Below, piece after piece: positions 11,560 through 22,153 of a DNA stretch of 64,000 nt (positions are counted from its first letter, which is position 1; the number at the start of each line of letters is the position of its first letter). The position numbers and the translations under genes are program-made. Below the pieces are notes generated by a model, which was not told the origin of the DNA, searched no databases, and was given only the letters and a program-made list of their open reading frames with translations. This DNA comes from Omphalotus guepiniiformis (Eukaryota; Basidiomycota; Agaricomycetes; Agaricales; Omphalotaceae), in contig JAQOOI010000051.1 of NCBI GenBank assembly GCA_028554645.1, forward strand, positions 186,001 to 250,000, in the 5' to 3' direction.

Positions 11560-12020
11560 AGGAATGGAGGGATTGACACTCACGTATACTTGCTAGCGCT
11601 CATCCTAGGTTCAAAATATAACCTGTCGTGCCAGATTTCCCTGCCTCCCCTAGTAGTTTCGGTATTAGCTTCGCTCCAGCCTCCAGCGACTGTGAATCCT
11701 CTCTGGCACCAACCTCGATCTCTATAGCGTTTACCTTTCCCGTATCTCCCTTTCTAGCGTCTTCCTTTCCCATATCTCCCTCTTCAATTGACTACCTCTC
11801 CAATGTCTATTTCTCCTGTGTCGCCGTGCAGTATAATATGAATGAAGGGGCTCACAATTGTTCTCCATCGTCGAATACTATCGATCCTTCGTTGCTCATG
11901 CGACACCACGTCCAAAGAGAGATTGGTACGAAAATCCTGCCTGAGCAATATCCGGTAGTGACACCTAAAAACACCCAATTCTATCGAATACCACTGAACC
12001 CCGTGTATTTTCCGTGACTT
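11560..12020 (-). pseudogene. Decayed relative of the hypothetical gene at 34060-34980
   Basis: The plus-strand sequence follows that of 34400-34920 in order. The shared landmarks are an ACTCATCCTGGG-like stretch, a CCCTGCCTCCCCTAGTAGTTTCGG-like stretch, then TTGTTCTCC, GACACCACG and a CCGGTAGTGACAC segment. In the intact gene these encode minus-strand protein. Here the acidic Asp/Ala/Gly repeat is replaced by unrelated Ser/Pro-rich codons and the minus frame is interrupted. This is a paralogous fragment with no expected product. Confidence 0.6.
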
Positions 12021-12365
12021 GATCGATCTACCCAATCGCTGCAACAAATCTTTCTAATCTTGGCGGATGTAGAGTTGTACATGTGTAGAGAACTCTTTGC
12101 TTAACACCGACTCACAGAAGCGATGTATGTATTCTGGGAAGTAGGGGTAGCAGTAGGTAGAACCAGGGGTAGAAGTACATTTGAGATTTTAATCGAAATT
12201 TTGCATAAGGACATTTAATATGCGCAATGATTCAACAGATACTGAGTATCACAGTCATTCTTCTTCTGACATGTACGCGTCGAAGCCAGTGCTGCTTTCG
12301 ACATACTCACCCACTTTGTCTTCCACATTCTCAAGGAAATCCTGTTCAGGGCCGTGAGTGTCGAT
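12021..12365. other. No gene recognised
   Basis: Sequence downstream of the transposase stop. I looked for a CACTA-type terminal inverted repeat here and did not find one that I could pair with the other side. Confidence 0.4.
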
Positions 12366-15300
12366 TCAGAATGCTAGATAAGGACCTAAACCTACGCGAG
12401 CAAGCGAAACAATAATTGATGAATCCTTGCCTTCCCATTCAATGTCGCACTTTGCATATTGCGTTCCAAGGTCCTGGGCGGCGATCAATGTGTGCGTGTC
12501 TTCCAGTGAACTGCTCCACAGCCTTGCTCTCAATATTGGATACTCCATAAAGGGATCGTGGGTCACCTCGGCTGGGAGATGTAGCTGAACAAGAATGTAT
12601 ATCTCGTTGTCCTCGTCTCGGAAAATCTTGTTAATGACAGCGGGCCGGTTTCCAGAAAGCAAAATTTGGCTGTTCCCTTGATGTTTTTCCTGAACAGTGT
12701 ACCGGATCCCGTTCACAATAAGATGGGAAAGACTAGCGACTTTGATCTTTGTGGATTTCTGGGCGGCACGAAATACTGGATGATAGGCGAATTCGAGAGG
12801 TTTTCTGTGCTGAGTGGAACGCGTCGGCAGGTAAGTGTCCTCGTCTCCTTCCAGCTGGGATTCGCCAATTGAAAAAGAGACGATGTGCGTGGTGAGAGTA
12901 TCTCTCACTTGCGGGTGCACAAGGTCAGAGAAAATTTGGAAGCAAGATTTAATAGCTCCAGGGCAATTTTCTTTTGTTATGAGCGCCCGAAGGTTGATTT
13001 GCTCAGTGTGAGCGAAAGCTATAGTGGATTCGTAGTCACCTAATAAAATCATTCAACTTTGTGATGGCAATGACATCAGTTGCAAAGACTCGCCTTCCTT
13101 GTAATTCGTGTTGATGCGCTGCAGTTGGCCAATCATGCGTTCCCAAGGAAAGGCCCACCAAGAGTGAGCAGGCCCGAATAACTCCATGAACTCATGTATA
13201 TGCATGGCAATGTGATGGTTAGGGTGCGCTTTGTACAAAGGGAACAGCCTCTGCAGGTCTGTCAGGTATGTAGTCATGTGGTGATGGTATGACTGAATGC
13301 TCTTGTCGTCGGCTGTGCGCGAAGAGGCTATAATGACCGCGGACACGAGATGCATCGTCAGGTGCAGAATATCCATGTGTTTCTTGGCCGTTGGATCGGC
13401 GGAGCCTTCCTTTGACCAAATGCGGATCAAAGTCATTGGAAGATAGAGTGTTCCCAACACCCTCCATTGATCCGCTTTGAGTTTTCCATACGAAGCACCA
13501 TCAATCGTAGGTACTGATGTCAACCAAGAGGGCGCTTGTGTGTTCCTAATGTCTCTCCAGACTTCTCGTGTATCCTCTGTACTCATGACACCCCCGTGAA
13601 CATTGAGAGCTGTGAGGGCAGGTTGGGTGGTCTCTGTCTGATCTCGTCGCTAGTTAGGGCCGAAAATCAATGAAGGCACTCCATGAATAGTCAAGCAAAG
13701 CACGCACCCATTCCAATAGTTTCCTAGCTAGCTCCTTCCTGGTAGTTTTTTTCTTCTTGGGTGCCATTTCTGAGTTCGCAGCTGGGACCAGGCCTTTGAC
13801 GAGATACGTTAAAGCTGGCAAAGCAGCTGTTTTAGCAAGTGTTGCTCCCATCTCGTTTAGCTTCTCCTCATCTTTTAGCTCGGATCCGTTCAGTTCAGTC
13901 AATTTCTTCTTCAGTGTACCCAAGCTTTTCAACGCTGTTCGAGTCGGGGGAAGGGGATTGTTCTCCCTATTGGGAATCTCGGGAATAATGAAAATTGATG
14001 GTGCAGCACCGTTGGGAAGAAGTTGTGAGTTGCGAAGAATTTTTTTGTGCTTGTCTTTATCCTCTTTTGAAGGGTTGTAGCCGAGAATGATGCGGAAATG
14101 CTGCATGAGGAGACCAAGATACAGATTATGCATTGGGTCAACAACCAGCATGCTGGGCAAGTCAAAGTAAGGTAGCCGATGGAATTCGCTCCAACGAATA
14201 CCTGTGCGCTGGAATAGTGCTGGTCTTTGGTTTTCGGGGAGATCCCTCCATTCTTCAGCGTAGGCCCGCGATTCTTCCTTTGTGCGAAATATCCACGTAT
14301 CGTAGTCTGTATTTCCTAAACCCTTTGCACTGCCATCATCGACGACGTCCTTATTGCACCAGCACCGTTGGCAGAAGTATTTACAACCCGCGTCACCGGT
14401 GCACGTGCATTTACGAGCTGCCCTCAGATCACACACAATTAGAACGAGCGCCAACTTGATCATTCGACCGAGATGGTGGAGAATAGTTTGCGTGAAGTAA
14501 ATCCCCCACCAAAATCGCAGTAGTTGATCCACCAGAGGCCTGAAAAACTGTTGTATAAACGATATGGGGGGTTCGCGGGGTCCAGGGATGATACCAGCAA
14601 GAAAAAGATTCTCTGGTTTGTATCTTATACCTGGCGGCAAGTTCATGCAAGCTAAAACCAGAACCCCAATGGATATCGATTTTCCGGATTGTTTATTCCC
14701 AAGAGGATTGAAGAAATCAAAGCCCAGAGACACGACATAGCGGCCTTCTTGCTTTGATGACTCTCTTCCCCCATACAGTCTACCATCGCAACCCTTGAAC
14801 TGGCGGAGGAATTTACCATCAAAAATATCCGCCATCAAAGGTGCATCACTATCAAGGCGATCCCAAGCGCCATCCATCAGTTGTTCAAACCCAGGACGTG
14901 AAAGGAGTTCTGCTATCCAATCCTTCAACTCGAAGGAGACGAAAGATTTGATGGGAACAAGAATACGACCACCATCCTTGGCTTTGGAGCGCAACAACAA
15001 CTCCTTGCACCTCCGCCCCGTTTTGCTTCCGGTACGATTCAAACAGATTTCGGGATAAGACAAGGAACCGTTCTCGTCGGGTTTTGGAGCATGAAGATAG
15101 AAGCACGACGGACAAACGGCGTAAACCGTGTGGGCATGCATAAGGTGGAATTGATCGGTGACTGTCCGAACATCCTTTGGAAAATTACTCAATATGTTTG
15201 CCCAATGTGAGCTCAGGTTTGGCCCCAAAGCAAACGTGAGGCAAGCTTCGATCACTTTCGAGGACATTCGAAGAACCCACAAACATGACCGCCTCGGTAG

Positions 15301-16135
15301 TTTGAGAATGACGGAGAGAACTACGACCATGAATAAGACCAGTTGAATAATCGGGTGAATAGACCATGTGAAGGATGCGAAACGTGAGGCTGTAAGAAAT
15401 AACTCTCAGAGTCGTAGAAGGACGGAATCACCAGTACAACTTACAGGTATTAAATACTCGAGCAGGATCAGGAGGAAGTGCCTGGGCGAGATGCTCCTGA
15501 AGACTAATTTGTGCACCCATCCAGTGCCGCTCGCCTTGAGCAATCCTCTCAAAGCATTTGTTTATCGCGTCAGCGGCCTGATCTCTAACGGACTTCACTG
15601 ATGGGGTCTGAATAGCTTTCCCTATCCTGTCCAAGCGCTGTTGCAAGTCGTCAGCATGACTTCTATAAGTTTTCCAGTTTTCCATCTGCTCGAAGACCTC
15701 CCACAAAAACTTTCTCTGTTGAGCTTCTCCGGAAGGGTGACGGATGACCGGTAAGACCGGAAGGGAAAGCTGAAGAGACTCGGCATCGTTAAGGATTTCG
15801 CTGAGAATCTGGAGATATTTTCTGCTTCGCGTTCGACGTGAGTCGCTCGAGAGTGAAGCATTGGCCGTGGGGGTGGGATCGACGGTCAACCCGCTCATAT
15901 CAACCACCAGACGCTCTTCCAAAGCCCTCAGGGCATGTTCTTGAGCAATTTGGGCATCCTTGGCCCGGGTATCTCGTGCTTGTCTCTTTTGAAAGATGTC
16001 CTCGTCTTTTCGATGCTTGTATCTTGTCTTATAATCGGAGAGTATTCTTCCAATAGAGCCGTCTGGTCTGATGTGTTGATTACATCTGCGAAACTCGCAG
16101 GTGCAGATGAACTCCTGTTCAGACATCCTAAACAA
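12366..16135 (-). CDS. Tnp2-like (CACTA/CMC-type) DNA transposase, intact
   Basis: Four exons join in frame: complement of 15445-16135, 13708-15389, 13094-13649 and 12366-13039. They total 3603 nt, about 1200 aa; a second ATG lies three codons in. Introns are 54-58 nt. The third (13040-13093) has a GC-AG boundary, with donor GCGAGT; splicing there joins NYKEG to DYESTIAFAH, restoring a pattern common in this family. The N-terminus has a CTCEFRRC cysteine cluster. The core reads LVLIVCDLRAARKC, then GIRWSEFHRLPYFD and VVDPMHNLYLGL, which are hallmarks of the Transposase_21/Tnp2 family that mobilises CACTA-like elements in mushrooms. The C-terminal part reads HGKL-like YGKLKADQWRVLGTLYLP. The whole frame is open, so this copy could be active. 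Its termini were not found. Confidence 0.85.
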
Positions 16136-16384
16136 GTTGAACTATGTTCAGTAAATCAGTCGCATTAGGTCGCATAGAGAACTAAAAACTCACTTGAAAG
16201 TTGACTGACTTGCGTGGATATAGGCGGATCTCCTTTGTTCCTTTCATCTAGTACTGTTCGGCATTTTCGGCCGGTGTCGCACAGCCACGAGAATGACACC
16301 AGCGGACCGGGACCGGGACCACGTGGGTTCTATGTGTAATTAATGGATAATCATAAGTTATCTATCGCTGCTCTCGCATTTTTG

Positions 16385-16610
16385 ACCTACTTTGTCATGG
16401 AGGCCCGTGGAACTGGACGTGGCTTGTAACGTTCGAAAGGAGAAGGCTTAGTGTGTACGTGGCATTAGCATTCAAACGGTGGACTTGAGTCTCATGATTT
16501 TGAATTTGCAGAACAACCCGCCTGGCGTTCCATTGAACCAGCTTCGACAGCCGCTGTTCCTTGATATCAGCCCATCTCAAGCTGTCCGATTATCAAGACG
16601 AAGATCGAAT
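16385..16610 (+). repeat. Short fragment of the dispersed repeat family
   Basis: It contains CATGGAGGCCCGTGGAACTG, then GTACGTGGCATTAGCATTC and a GACTTGAGTCTCATGATTTT segment ending at an intron-like TTTGCAG. The order matches exon 2, intron 2 and the start of exon 3 of the gene at 40259-41544 and the corresponding parts of copies 1 and 4. It lies between the transposase and the exon-duplicated gene. Confidence 0.7.
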
Positions 16611-16952
16611 CTCGTGAGAGTAATTCATGATTCATCATGGACAAGGTTTAATGGTCAAGCATAAGAATGCAATTGTTTTGTCTATCGAATACGCGATTAA
16701 TAACGAGGAAAAACTGCTCGTTGAATTTATATCAAGATCAAGATGCCATATGCACGGAGCCGTACTTGTTTGTATATAGTAAAACAAATTCAGCACAGAA
16801 TACTGACTTGAACGTCTTCAGCAGAAAATGTGTGAACCCTTACATTATAACAACTTCCTCCGCGAAAGAACTATCGCGCAAGATCGACGTCGACCCGCAA
16901 CACCATAACCATCAAATTCTCTTAAAGGACTCGGGTATGCAGAACAAACTGC

Positions 16953-19900
16953 CTAGTCGAACTCGGGAAGCCTGAACGAACCCAAGGCACCGATAGACAT
17001 GCGACTTTCGGTGTCCAATAATTGATACCAGGTTTTGTCATAAAAGTTGAGGGGCAATTCGGCAACAGGCTTGCTATCGCTATTTCGTGCGCTCTTCAGC
17101 CGCTCGCGAGTGTGGGGTTGATTTCCCGGGGCGTTGTTACCGTACTTGGAGTGTCTTGAGCGAAACTCATCAACATGTCGCAGTAGCCTTGTGACTCCAG
17201 GATCACGCCATGATTTTCGAAGGACATGGCAAGATTGTGTTTTCTGCTGCTGCCCGTTACTTTCGGTGTCGCAGTTGCTGGTGTCCGTGCTCATCCCATT
17301 CGCTCCCAAAGTTTCTACCATCTGAGAGAGAATGTCCCAAAGATCCGCTTGCTCGGCATTTCGATTAGCTCGGAAGCCTTCAGCAATATCCAAAGTCGTA
17401 CTTTTTCGAGATTGGAAAAGCTGCAAAAGTGTATTTGCGGTTTCGCTATCGGTCAGGGATGGACTGTGTCATGAGGTTTACTAAAGCTCACCTCGATCCG
17501 TCGGGACCTCTTGCGCATACGTTTCAGGCAATGCCGATGCCATTGCTTGAAACTCTGCCGCGCAGCTTGCTCATCTTCAAGATTTCCTCCCGTATCCCTC
17601 AAGTATTTGTTAATGATGTAACGCAGCGTTTTCAGTCGCTGCCAGAATTGTTGTTCCGAATCTTTTCGACCATCGTTGGTATCATACTCCGGATAGCTCT
17701 CCACAAAATGATCAACGAACTGAAAACACAGCTCCGTATTCCAGTGAGTATCTAGCGCATCCCAGAATATGGGAAGACAGCAGGTCTGCTCGATGTTAGG
17801 GTAACGCCCATCGGATCTTTCCAAATAGTCCTCCATACTCTGCAGGGTGACACTGGTCTTTGGGTTCATGTACGCGGTGTACACATCTGTGTCTTGATCA
17901 ATCTTGAGGAATTTATTCATTTCGTGGCGGAAACAATACTAAATGGTCGAATATGAGCACCGACAAGAGGAACAACGTGAAACGTCTTACCAAGAACGTA
18001 TTTCTTTCGTCGCTCCGAGGCTCAGGCGTGTGCGGCTGCGCGTAAGGCCCTGATCTCTTACTTCTCCTCGTTCGTCTTGGGATCGGGGTTTGAGGCTTCT
18101 GGGAGGTTTTACGCTCAGACTGCAACTGTTTGATGTCTTCGCGAAGACCCTTTAGTTCCTCGCCCAATTTAGCCTGCTCATTCTCCATTGCTGAAAACTT
18201 CTGAGATTGCAACGCCTCAAGCGCTTCAAGTTTTCGTAGAATCAACCCTGCGTCGATCAAAGGCGATTCTGCGGCATCCACAGTTGCATGCGCCTCCTTT
18301 GGCCAGGAAGGATCCGTTGAGGACCCACCGGCTCGCGGGGAACGAGGATGCGATGTCGATGAGCTGCTTTCACCACTTAAGGGTGGGGATTCTCGGCGGC
18401 GAGAATCCTTGGCTGCTCCGCTGCCTGAAGGAGCAGAAGGGCGGCGAGAATCCTTGGCTGCTCCGCTGCCTGAAGGAGCAGAAGGGCGGCGAGAATCCTT
18501 GGCTGCTCCGCTGCCTGAAGGAGCAGAAGGGCGGCGAGAATCCTTGGCTGCTCCGCTGCCTGAAGGAACAGAAGGGCGGCGAAGAGAGGGTGAAGCAAAT
18601 GGACCAGCTCGCATCCCCCTGCCAGATGCTGTAGGTTCAGCTCTAAGTAAGTCTGCATGCCCGACACGCTATCAAGATATGTTTGTCATGATTTGGCGTG
18701 CGGAGGGTAAACATAGCTTACTTTTTCACGTCGCACGTCCGTGAACTGTCTTTTGCTTTGCTGCACGATATCTTCAGCCTGCAGAGCGGTGTGTTTAAGA
18801 TGAGGTTCAAGGCTGTAAGTACCACTCACTAATCGACGTTGGAGTTGAGGGTTGTCTACTTCACATTCAACAATCTCCCTTTTTTTGCCTTTAAGATCTG
18901 GAGTTCGCTGGTTGCCGTGAAAATGTAAGCATAGAGAATCACCTTGAGAGATTCGGAAACATACCGCGAAGTCTGGTTGCGACGCGTCGCGCTCGGATTC
19001 CGAAGAGTCTATCGCAGCCACTTGTCGCTGAAGCCGCCTATTAGCCGCCGCAGGGGGTTGGATGACAGGCTCTTCTCCAAGAACGTTGACAGGTTGGATG
19101 GCGGGCTCTTCTACAAGGACGTTGACAGTAGTTCTGCGGAGCCTATCCTCTTCTGCCTGCCGCTGACTGTTCGACTATTTTGAGGGATGGTTAATGATAA
19201 TGTGAGATACTTCGGAGTTGTGCATGTAAGACGTACTTTGACCCGTGCAGCTTGGGATTCCCTAGAGCGCTAGGAAATTGTGAGCTCCTTTCACCGAGTT
19301 TCAGAGTGGATACGCATACTTCTGCATCGAGCCGCTCTCTGTTTACGTCCATGTGTCTATCCAACTCATTGCGCTCATGTTCCGAGGCGTTTGGTACAAT
19401 GACTTTCTTCCGAGGCCGCTTGTTTGCCGGAGGGGGCCCATGAACATTGACGGTGGTTTTGAAATCGTGAGTGTCGTGACTATCTTCTATGGACCGCTTT
19501 CTCTTCTGGGGATGGGCAATGTAAGGGACCTCGGAATGTGCTCGTGCTTTGACTCGTCTAAATTCTTCATCGCGCTATTATGGAGGTGCATGAGCTCTTT
19601 TCGCCGTACTTCAGAAGGCAATATACCTCTACATCGAGCTGCCTTTGATTCTTAAGTATGTGTGCTTGAAACCCATCGCGGTCAGATTCCGATGAATCTG
19701 GTACAACTTGTTTCTTCCGAGGCCGAATGTGCACCGGATAGGGACGAGTGGTAGGCATGCCTCCATGGACGTTGACTGCAAGCTTGGGCACATTATATGT
19801 TTCTTCTTCCGACCGCTGTCTCTTCTGAAGGATGGGTAGTGTGAGCTACTTTGTTGTTGTGCATACAGGAACGTACTTTAGCTCGTCTAGCTTCGGCGTT

Positions 19901-20449
19901 GAGCTGAGTGCTCATCGACCTCGGGCTAAGCCTGTCCCCTAGAATCTGTAGCACAAAACACGTTCAATCACCTGTTTGCTCAGTTAAGGCAGAAAAGTAA
20001 CTGACTTCTAGAGAATTGCGATTCATACCCACATGCGCATGTACTACGTCGTTCGCTGATTCGTTGTGGACTGCATCTTGGTAAAGGTCATTGGTGGCGC
20101 CGGCGCCACCACCTTCTATCCTCGGGCTAAGCCTGGTCCCTAGAATCTATAGCACAAAACACGTTCAATCACCTGCCTGCTCAGTTAAGGCAGAAAAGTA
20201 ACTAACTTCTAGAGAATTGCGATTCATATCCACATGCGCATGTACTACGTCGTTCGCTGATTCGTTGTGGACTGCATCTTGGTACAAGTCATTGGCGGCG
20301 CCGGCGCCACCACCTTCTATGTCGTCCGCTAACTCATCTACCAAATCCTCCGAATCCGTACTTTCCTGCTCCGGCAACAAAGAAAAAGTTGGACGAGAGG
20401 CATCGATAGCGGTGTCCCCGTCTCCCGTATCAGTATCTGAAGGTTTCAT
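16953..20449 (-). CDS. Exon-duplicated hypothetical protein upstream of the transposase
   Basis: Exons on the minus strand, all keeping frame: 20207-20449, 20006-20146, 19877-19945, 19627-19824, 19320-19574, 19237-19269, 18965-19174, 18722-18907 (a retained 51-nt intron is possible here). Then about 17991-18614, 17492-17938 and 16953-17420. The N-terminal half is Ser/Asp/Glu-rich with repeated VNVHG, RPRKK and DSSESERD modules. The C-terminal half has a helical LEALEALQSQKF stretch and ends in LVETLG-like MVETLGANGMSTD, ELPLNFYDKTWYQLL. That tail is one I associate with a very common mushroom protein family of unknown function. The junction between 18722 and 18614 was not resolved: the best acceptor leaves the next exon out of frame. 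The start could lie further upstream. Same strand as the transposase and about 0.8 kb from it, so possibly a second gene of that element. Confidence 0.65.
18396..18575 (-). repeat. Coding minisatellite, 45 bp x 4
   Basis: Four units start at 18396, 18441, 18486 and 18531. On the minus strand each encodes 15 residues, PSAPSGSGAAKDSRR. The length is a multiple of three, so the frame of the hypothetical gene is kept. Confidence 0.95.
18965..19915 (-). repeat. Three tandem copies of an exon-intron-exon module
   Basis: Copy 1 is the mini-exon end (..RRAK, 19877) plus exon 19627-19824. Copy 2 is the single exon 19320-19574. Copy 3 is mini-exon 19237-19269 plus exon 18965-19174. Each encodes R-x-x-R-(A/V)-K, then VNVHG/VNVL, a basic RPRKK or equivalent, and a Ser/Glu/Arg-Asp stretch. 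Copies have diverged strongly, so the duplications are old. Confidence 0.8.
19920..20320 (-). repeat. 201-bp tandem duplication of exon plus intron
   Basis: Units start at 19920 and 20121 (CTCGGGCTAAGCCTG...). They are about 95% alike, so this duplication is recent. Each holds an exon encoding NDLYQDAVHNESANDVVHAH and the following intron. The junctions of the duplicated exon keep frame, and a GGTGGCGCCGGCGCCACC palindrome occurs once per unit. Confidence 0.95.
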
Positions 20450-21105
20450 CTGCAGCTTGCTTTGCGGCAGATATAAATGTAGAGGACCGAGGAGTGACAG
20501 TATCTGTAGCCAGTGCAAAGAAGACTCTAAATATCCGGACGTTATGCCTTCACTCTTTGTTGTAAGTTCACGAGGCGTTTGATTGGAGGTATGTATTGTG
20601 CTTACAGCCGCCCTTTGTTTAAAAGACACCCTATCGCAAGTGCGGTTCATCAATAATCAAATTGCCGCTCAAACGAGAAAAACGCTGCCGCCGAGAAGCC
20701 GAAACAAAGCCGAGAGAAAGCGGCATCCTTGAATCTATAAACACAAACGACAAATACAAAGCCGGACGACAATGACAATTGCTGCAAAACACTAGGGTGG
20801 GCGTGGCCAATGACCTGGACCAAGCACAAACGACAAATACAAAGGCCGGACGACATACAAAGGCCGGACAATCCTTTCCATTCGATATTTCGAGGCAAGG
20901 GCTATGAAAGAAAAGTGGTGTTATAAGAAGTGGGCAGTGGCGCAGTAAGAAAGATACAAAGGCCGGACAATCCTTTCCATTCGATATTTCGAGGCAAGGG
21001 CTATGAAAGAAAAGTGGTGTTATAAGAAGTGGGCAGTGGCGCAGTAAGAAAGTCTCGTCCTCATCAACACAACTCTTGTCTTAACTTGTCTCATCATCCC
21101 CCAGC
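20450..21105. promoter_or_regulatory. Divergent intergenic region with duplicated blocks
   Basis: This separates the minus-strand exon-duplicated gene from the plus-strand RING gene, so it should hold both promoters. It may include a 5' exon of the minus-strand gene (an open frame continues to about 20650). It contains repeated ACAAACGACAAATACAAA blocks (about 20743 and 20826) and the 99-bp duplication. Confidence 0.45.
20856..21053 (+). repeat. 99-bp tandem duplication in front of the RING gene
   Basis: Two essentially identical units start at 20856 and 20955 (TACAAAGGCCGGACAATCC...) and end at GCGCAGTAAGAAAG, about 50 bp before the RING start codon. The second unit, and part of the first, would lie in the promoter or 5' UTR. 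Confidence 0.95.
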
Positions 21106-22153
21106 ATGCCCAAAACTCCTTCTCGCCGCCGTGCTCGCAGCAACTCTCCGTACGTCCCTTCTGCTAGTCACCGGGACGGTACTTTAAACTCGTCCCCTAT
21201 CCGGCGATCAAAGCGAATAAAAGTACGTGTCAAGTTTACAGCGCTGGATGTTGCCCCTCACTAACTTGTAATTCAAGGAGCGTTCCGAAGCCAATAACGT
21301 TGTGGATCCCACCAACCAGGATACTGAGACAGCCGCCCCAGGTGATAACGCGACCAACGCGACCCCTCCTAACTTCGTACCCGGTGCCAGTCTAGTCATC
21401 CCTGCCCCGGACGCCAACCCAATTGCTGACAACTTCGTCCCACTTACCGACCCAACAATCCCTGATTCTGACCATGTCGTAATTGCCAGCCCTGCGCCAG
21501 CTGTCGTACCGACTACCGACCCTTCAACCGCAGACCCTGAATCGCCGGAAGCTAACGCAATCTCTAACCGTACCCCGACCGCTGTATCCGTCGAAACTGC
21601 GGGCCCCGCCACTGCAGCATCAATATTACCAACCGAGCTCGATGCTCTACTGGCCGAGCATGACCCGATGGTGATTCCTGAAGACTGGTATGACACCGCG
21701 GTATGTTATAATGCGCAGTCACAACGTGGCACCATTTTTCTTACTGTCTCTCCAGTCAAGATCCGACTTGGTTGCCACCCTGAAGCGGCTGAGAAAGGCC
21801 GATGACGAGACATACGTCTGCAGTATTTGCTGCGACATAAACTTGCAGCCTTGGATGTATGTTGAAATCACACTACCTCTTCGTACTTGCTGATTCTCGT
21901 TTTTAGGACCGGTTGTGGGCACATATTCTGCTATAATTGCTTAGCTACCCAGTATTCCCGCAGAAGTTTCGCAAACCCCTTCACGTGCGGCACCTGCCGC
22001 AAATACATCGGATGGGAAAATAAGCCATATCGCGCCTATGATCTACAAACTAGGGCAGAAGCGATGGCCCTAGACAGAGGCATCGATGTACCTCCATCAG
22101 CGAAAGCTCGCTGGCCCCCGAAGCAAGCTGAAGCGCCAGATACTGACCAGTAG
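21106..22153 (+). CDS. RING-finger protein, complete (295 aa)
   Basis: Four exons, 21106-21222, 21278-21700, 21756-21856 and 21907-22153, join in frame to 888 nt. The N-terminus is basic (MPKTPSRRRARSNSP, then RRSKRIK), which is nuclear-signal-like. A long low-complexity Thr/Pro/Ala/Asp segment follows (about residues 45-175). The C-terminus carries a C3HC4-like RING: CSICCDI, then TGCGHIFCYNC, then CGTC. The second intron splits the RING between PWM and TGCGH, a position similar to the intron in the RING of the gene near 1000. The likely role is an E3 ubiquitin ligase; substrate unknown. No frame defects. Confidence 0.8.

Noticed and set aside
16230..16330. Terminal inverted repeat of the CACTA element (GGTGTC...GACACC)
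   Set aside because: The inverted pair is short, lies upstream of the transposase start and has no partner at the other end.
20095..20112. GGTGGCGCCGGCGCCACC palindrome as a regulatory operator or recombination site
   Set aside because: It lies inside a coding exon encoding Gly-Gly-Ala-Gly-Ala and is duplicated only because the exon is duplicated.
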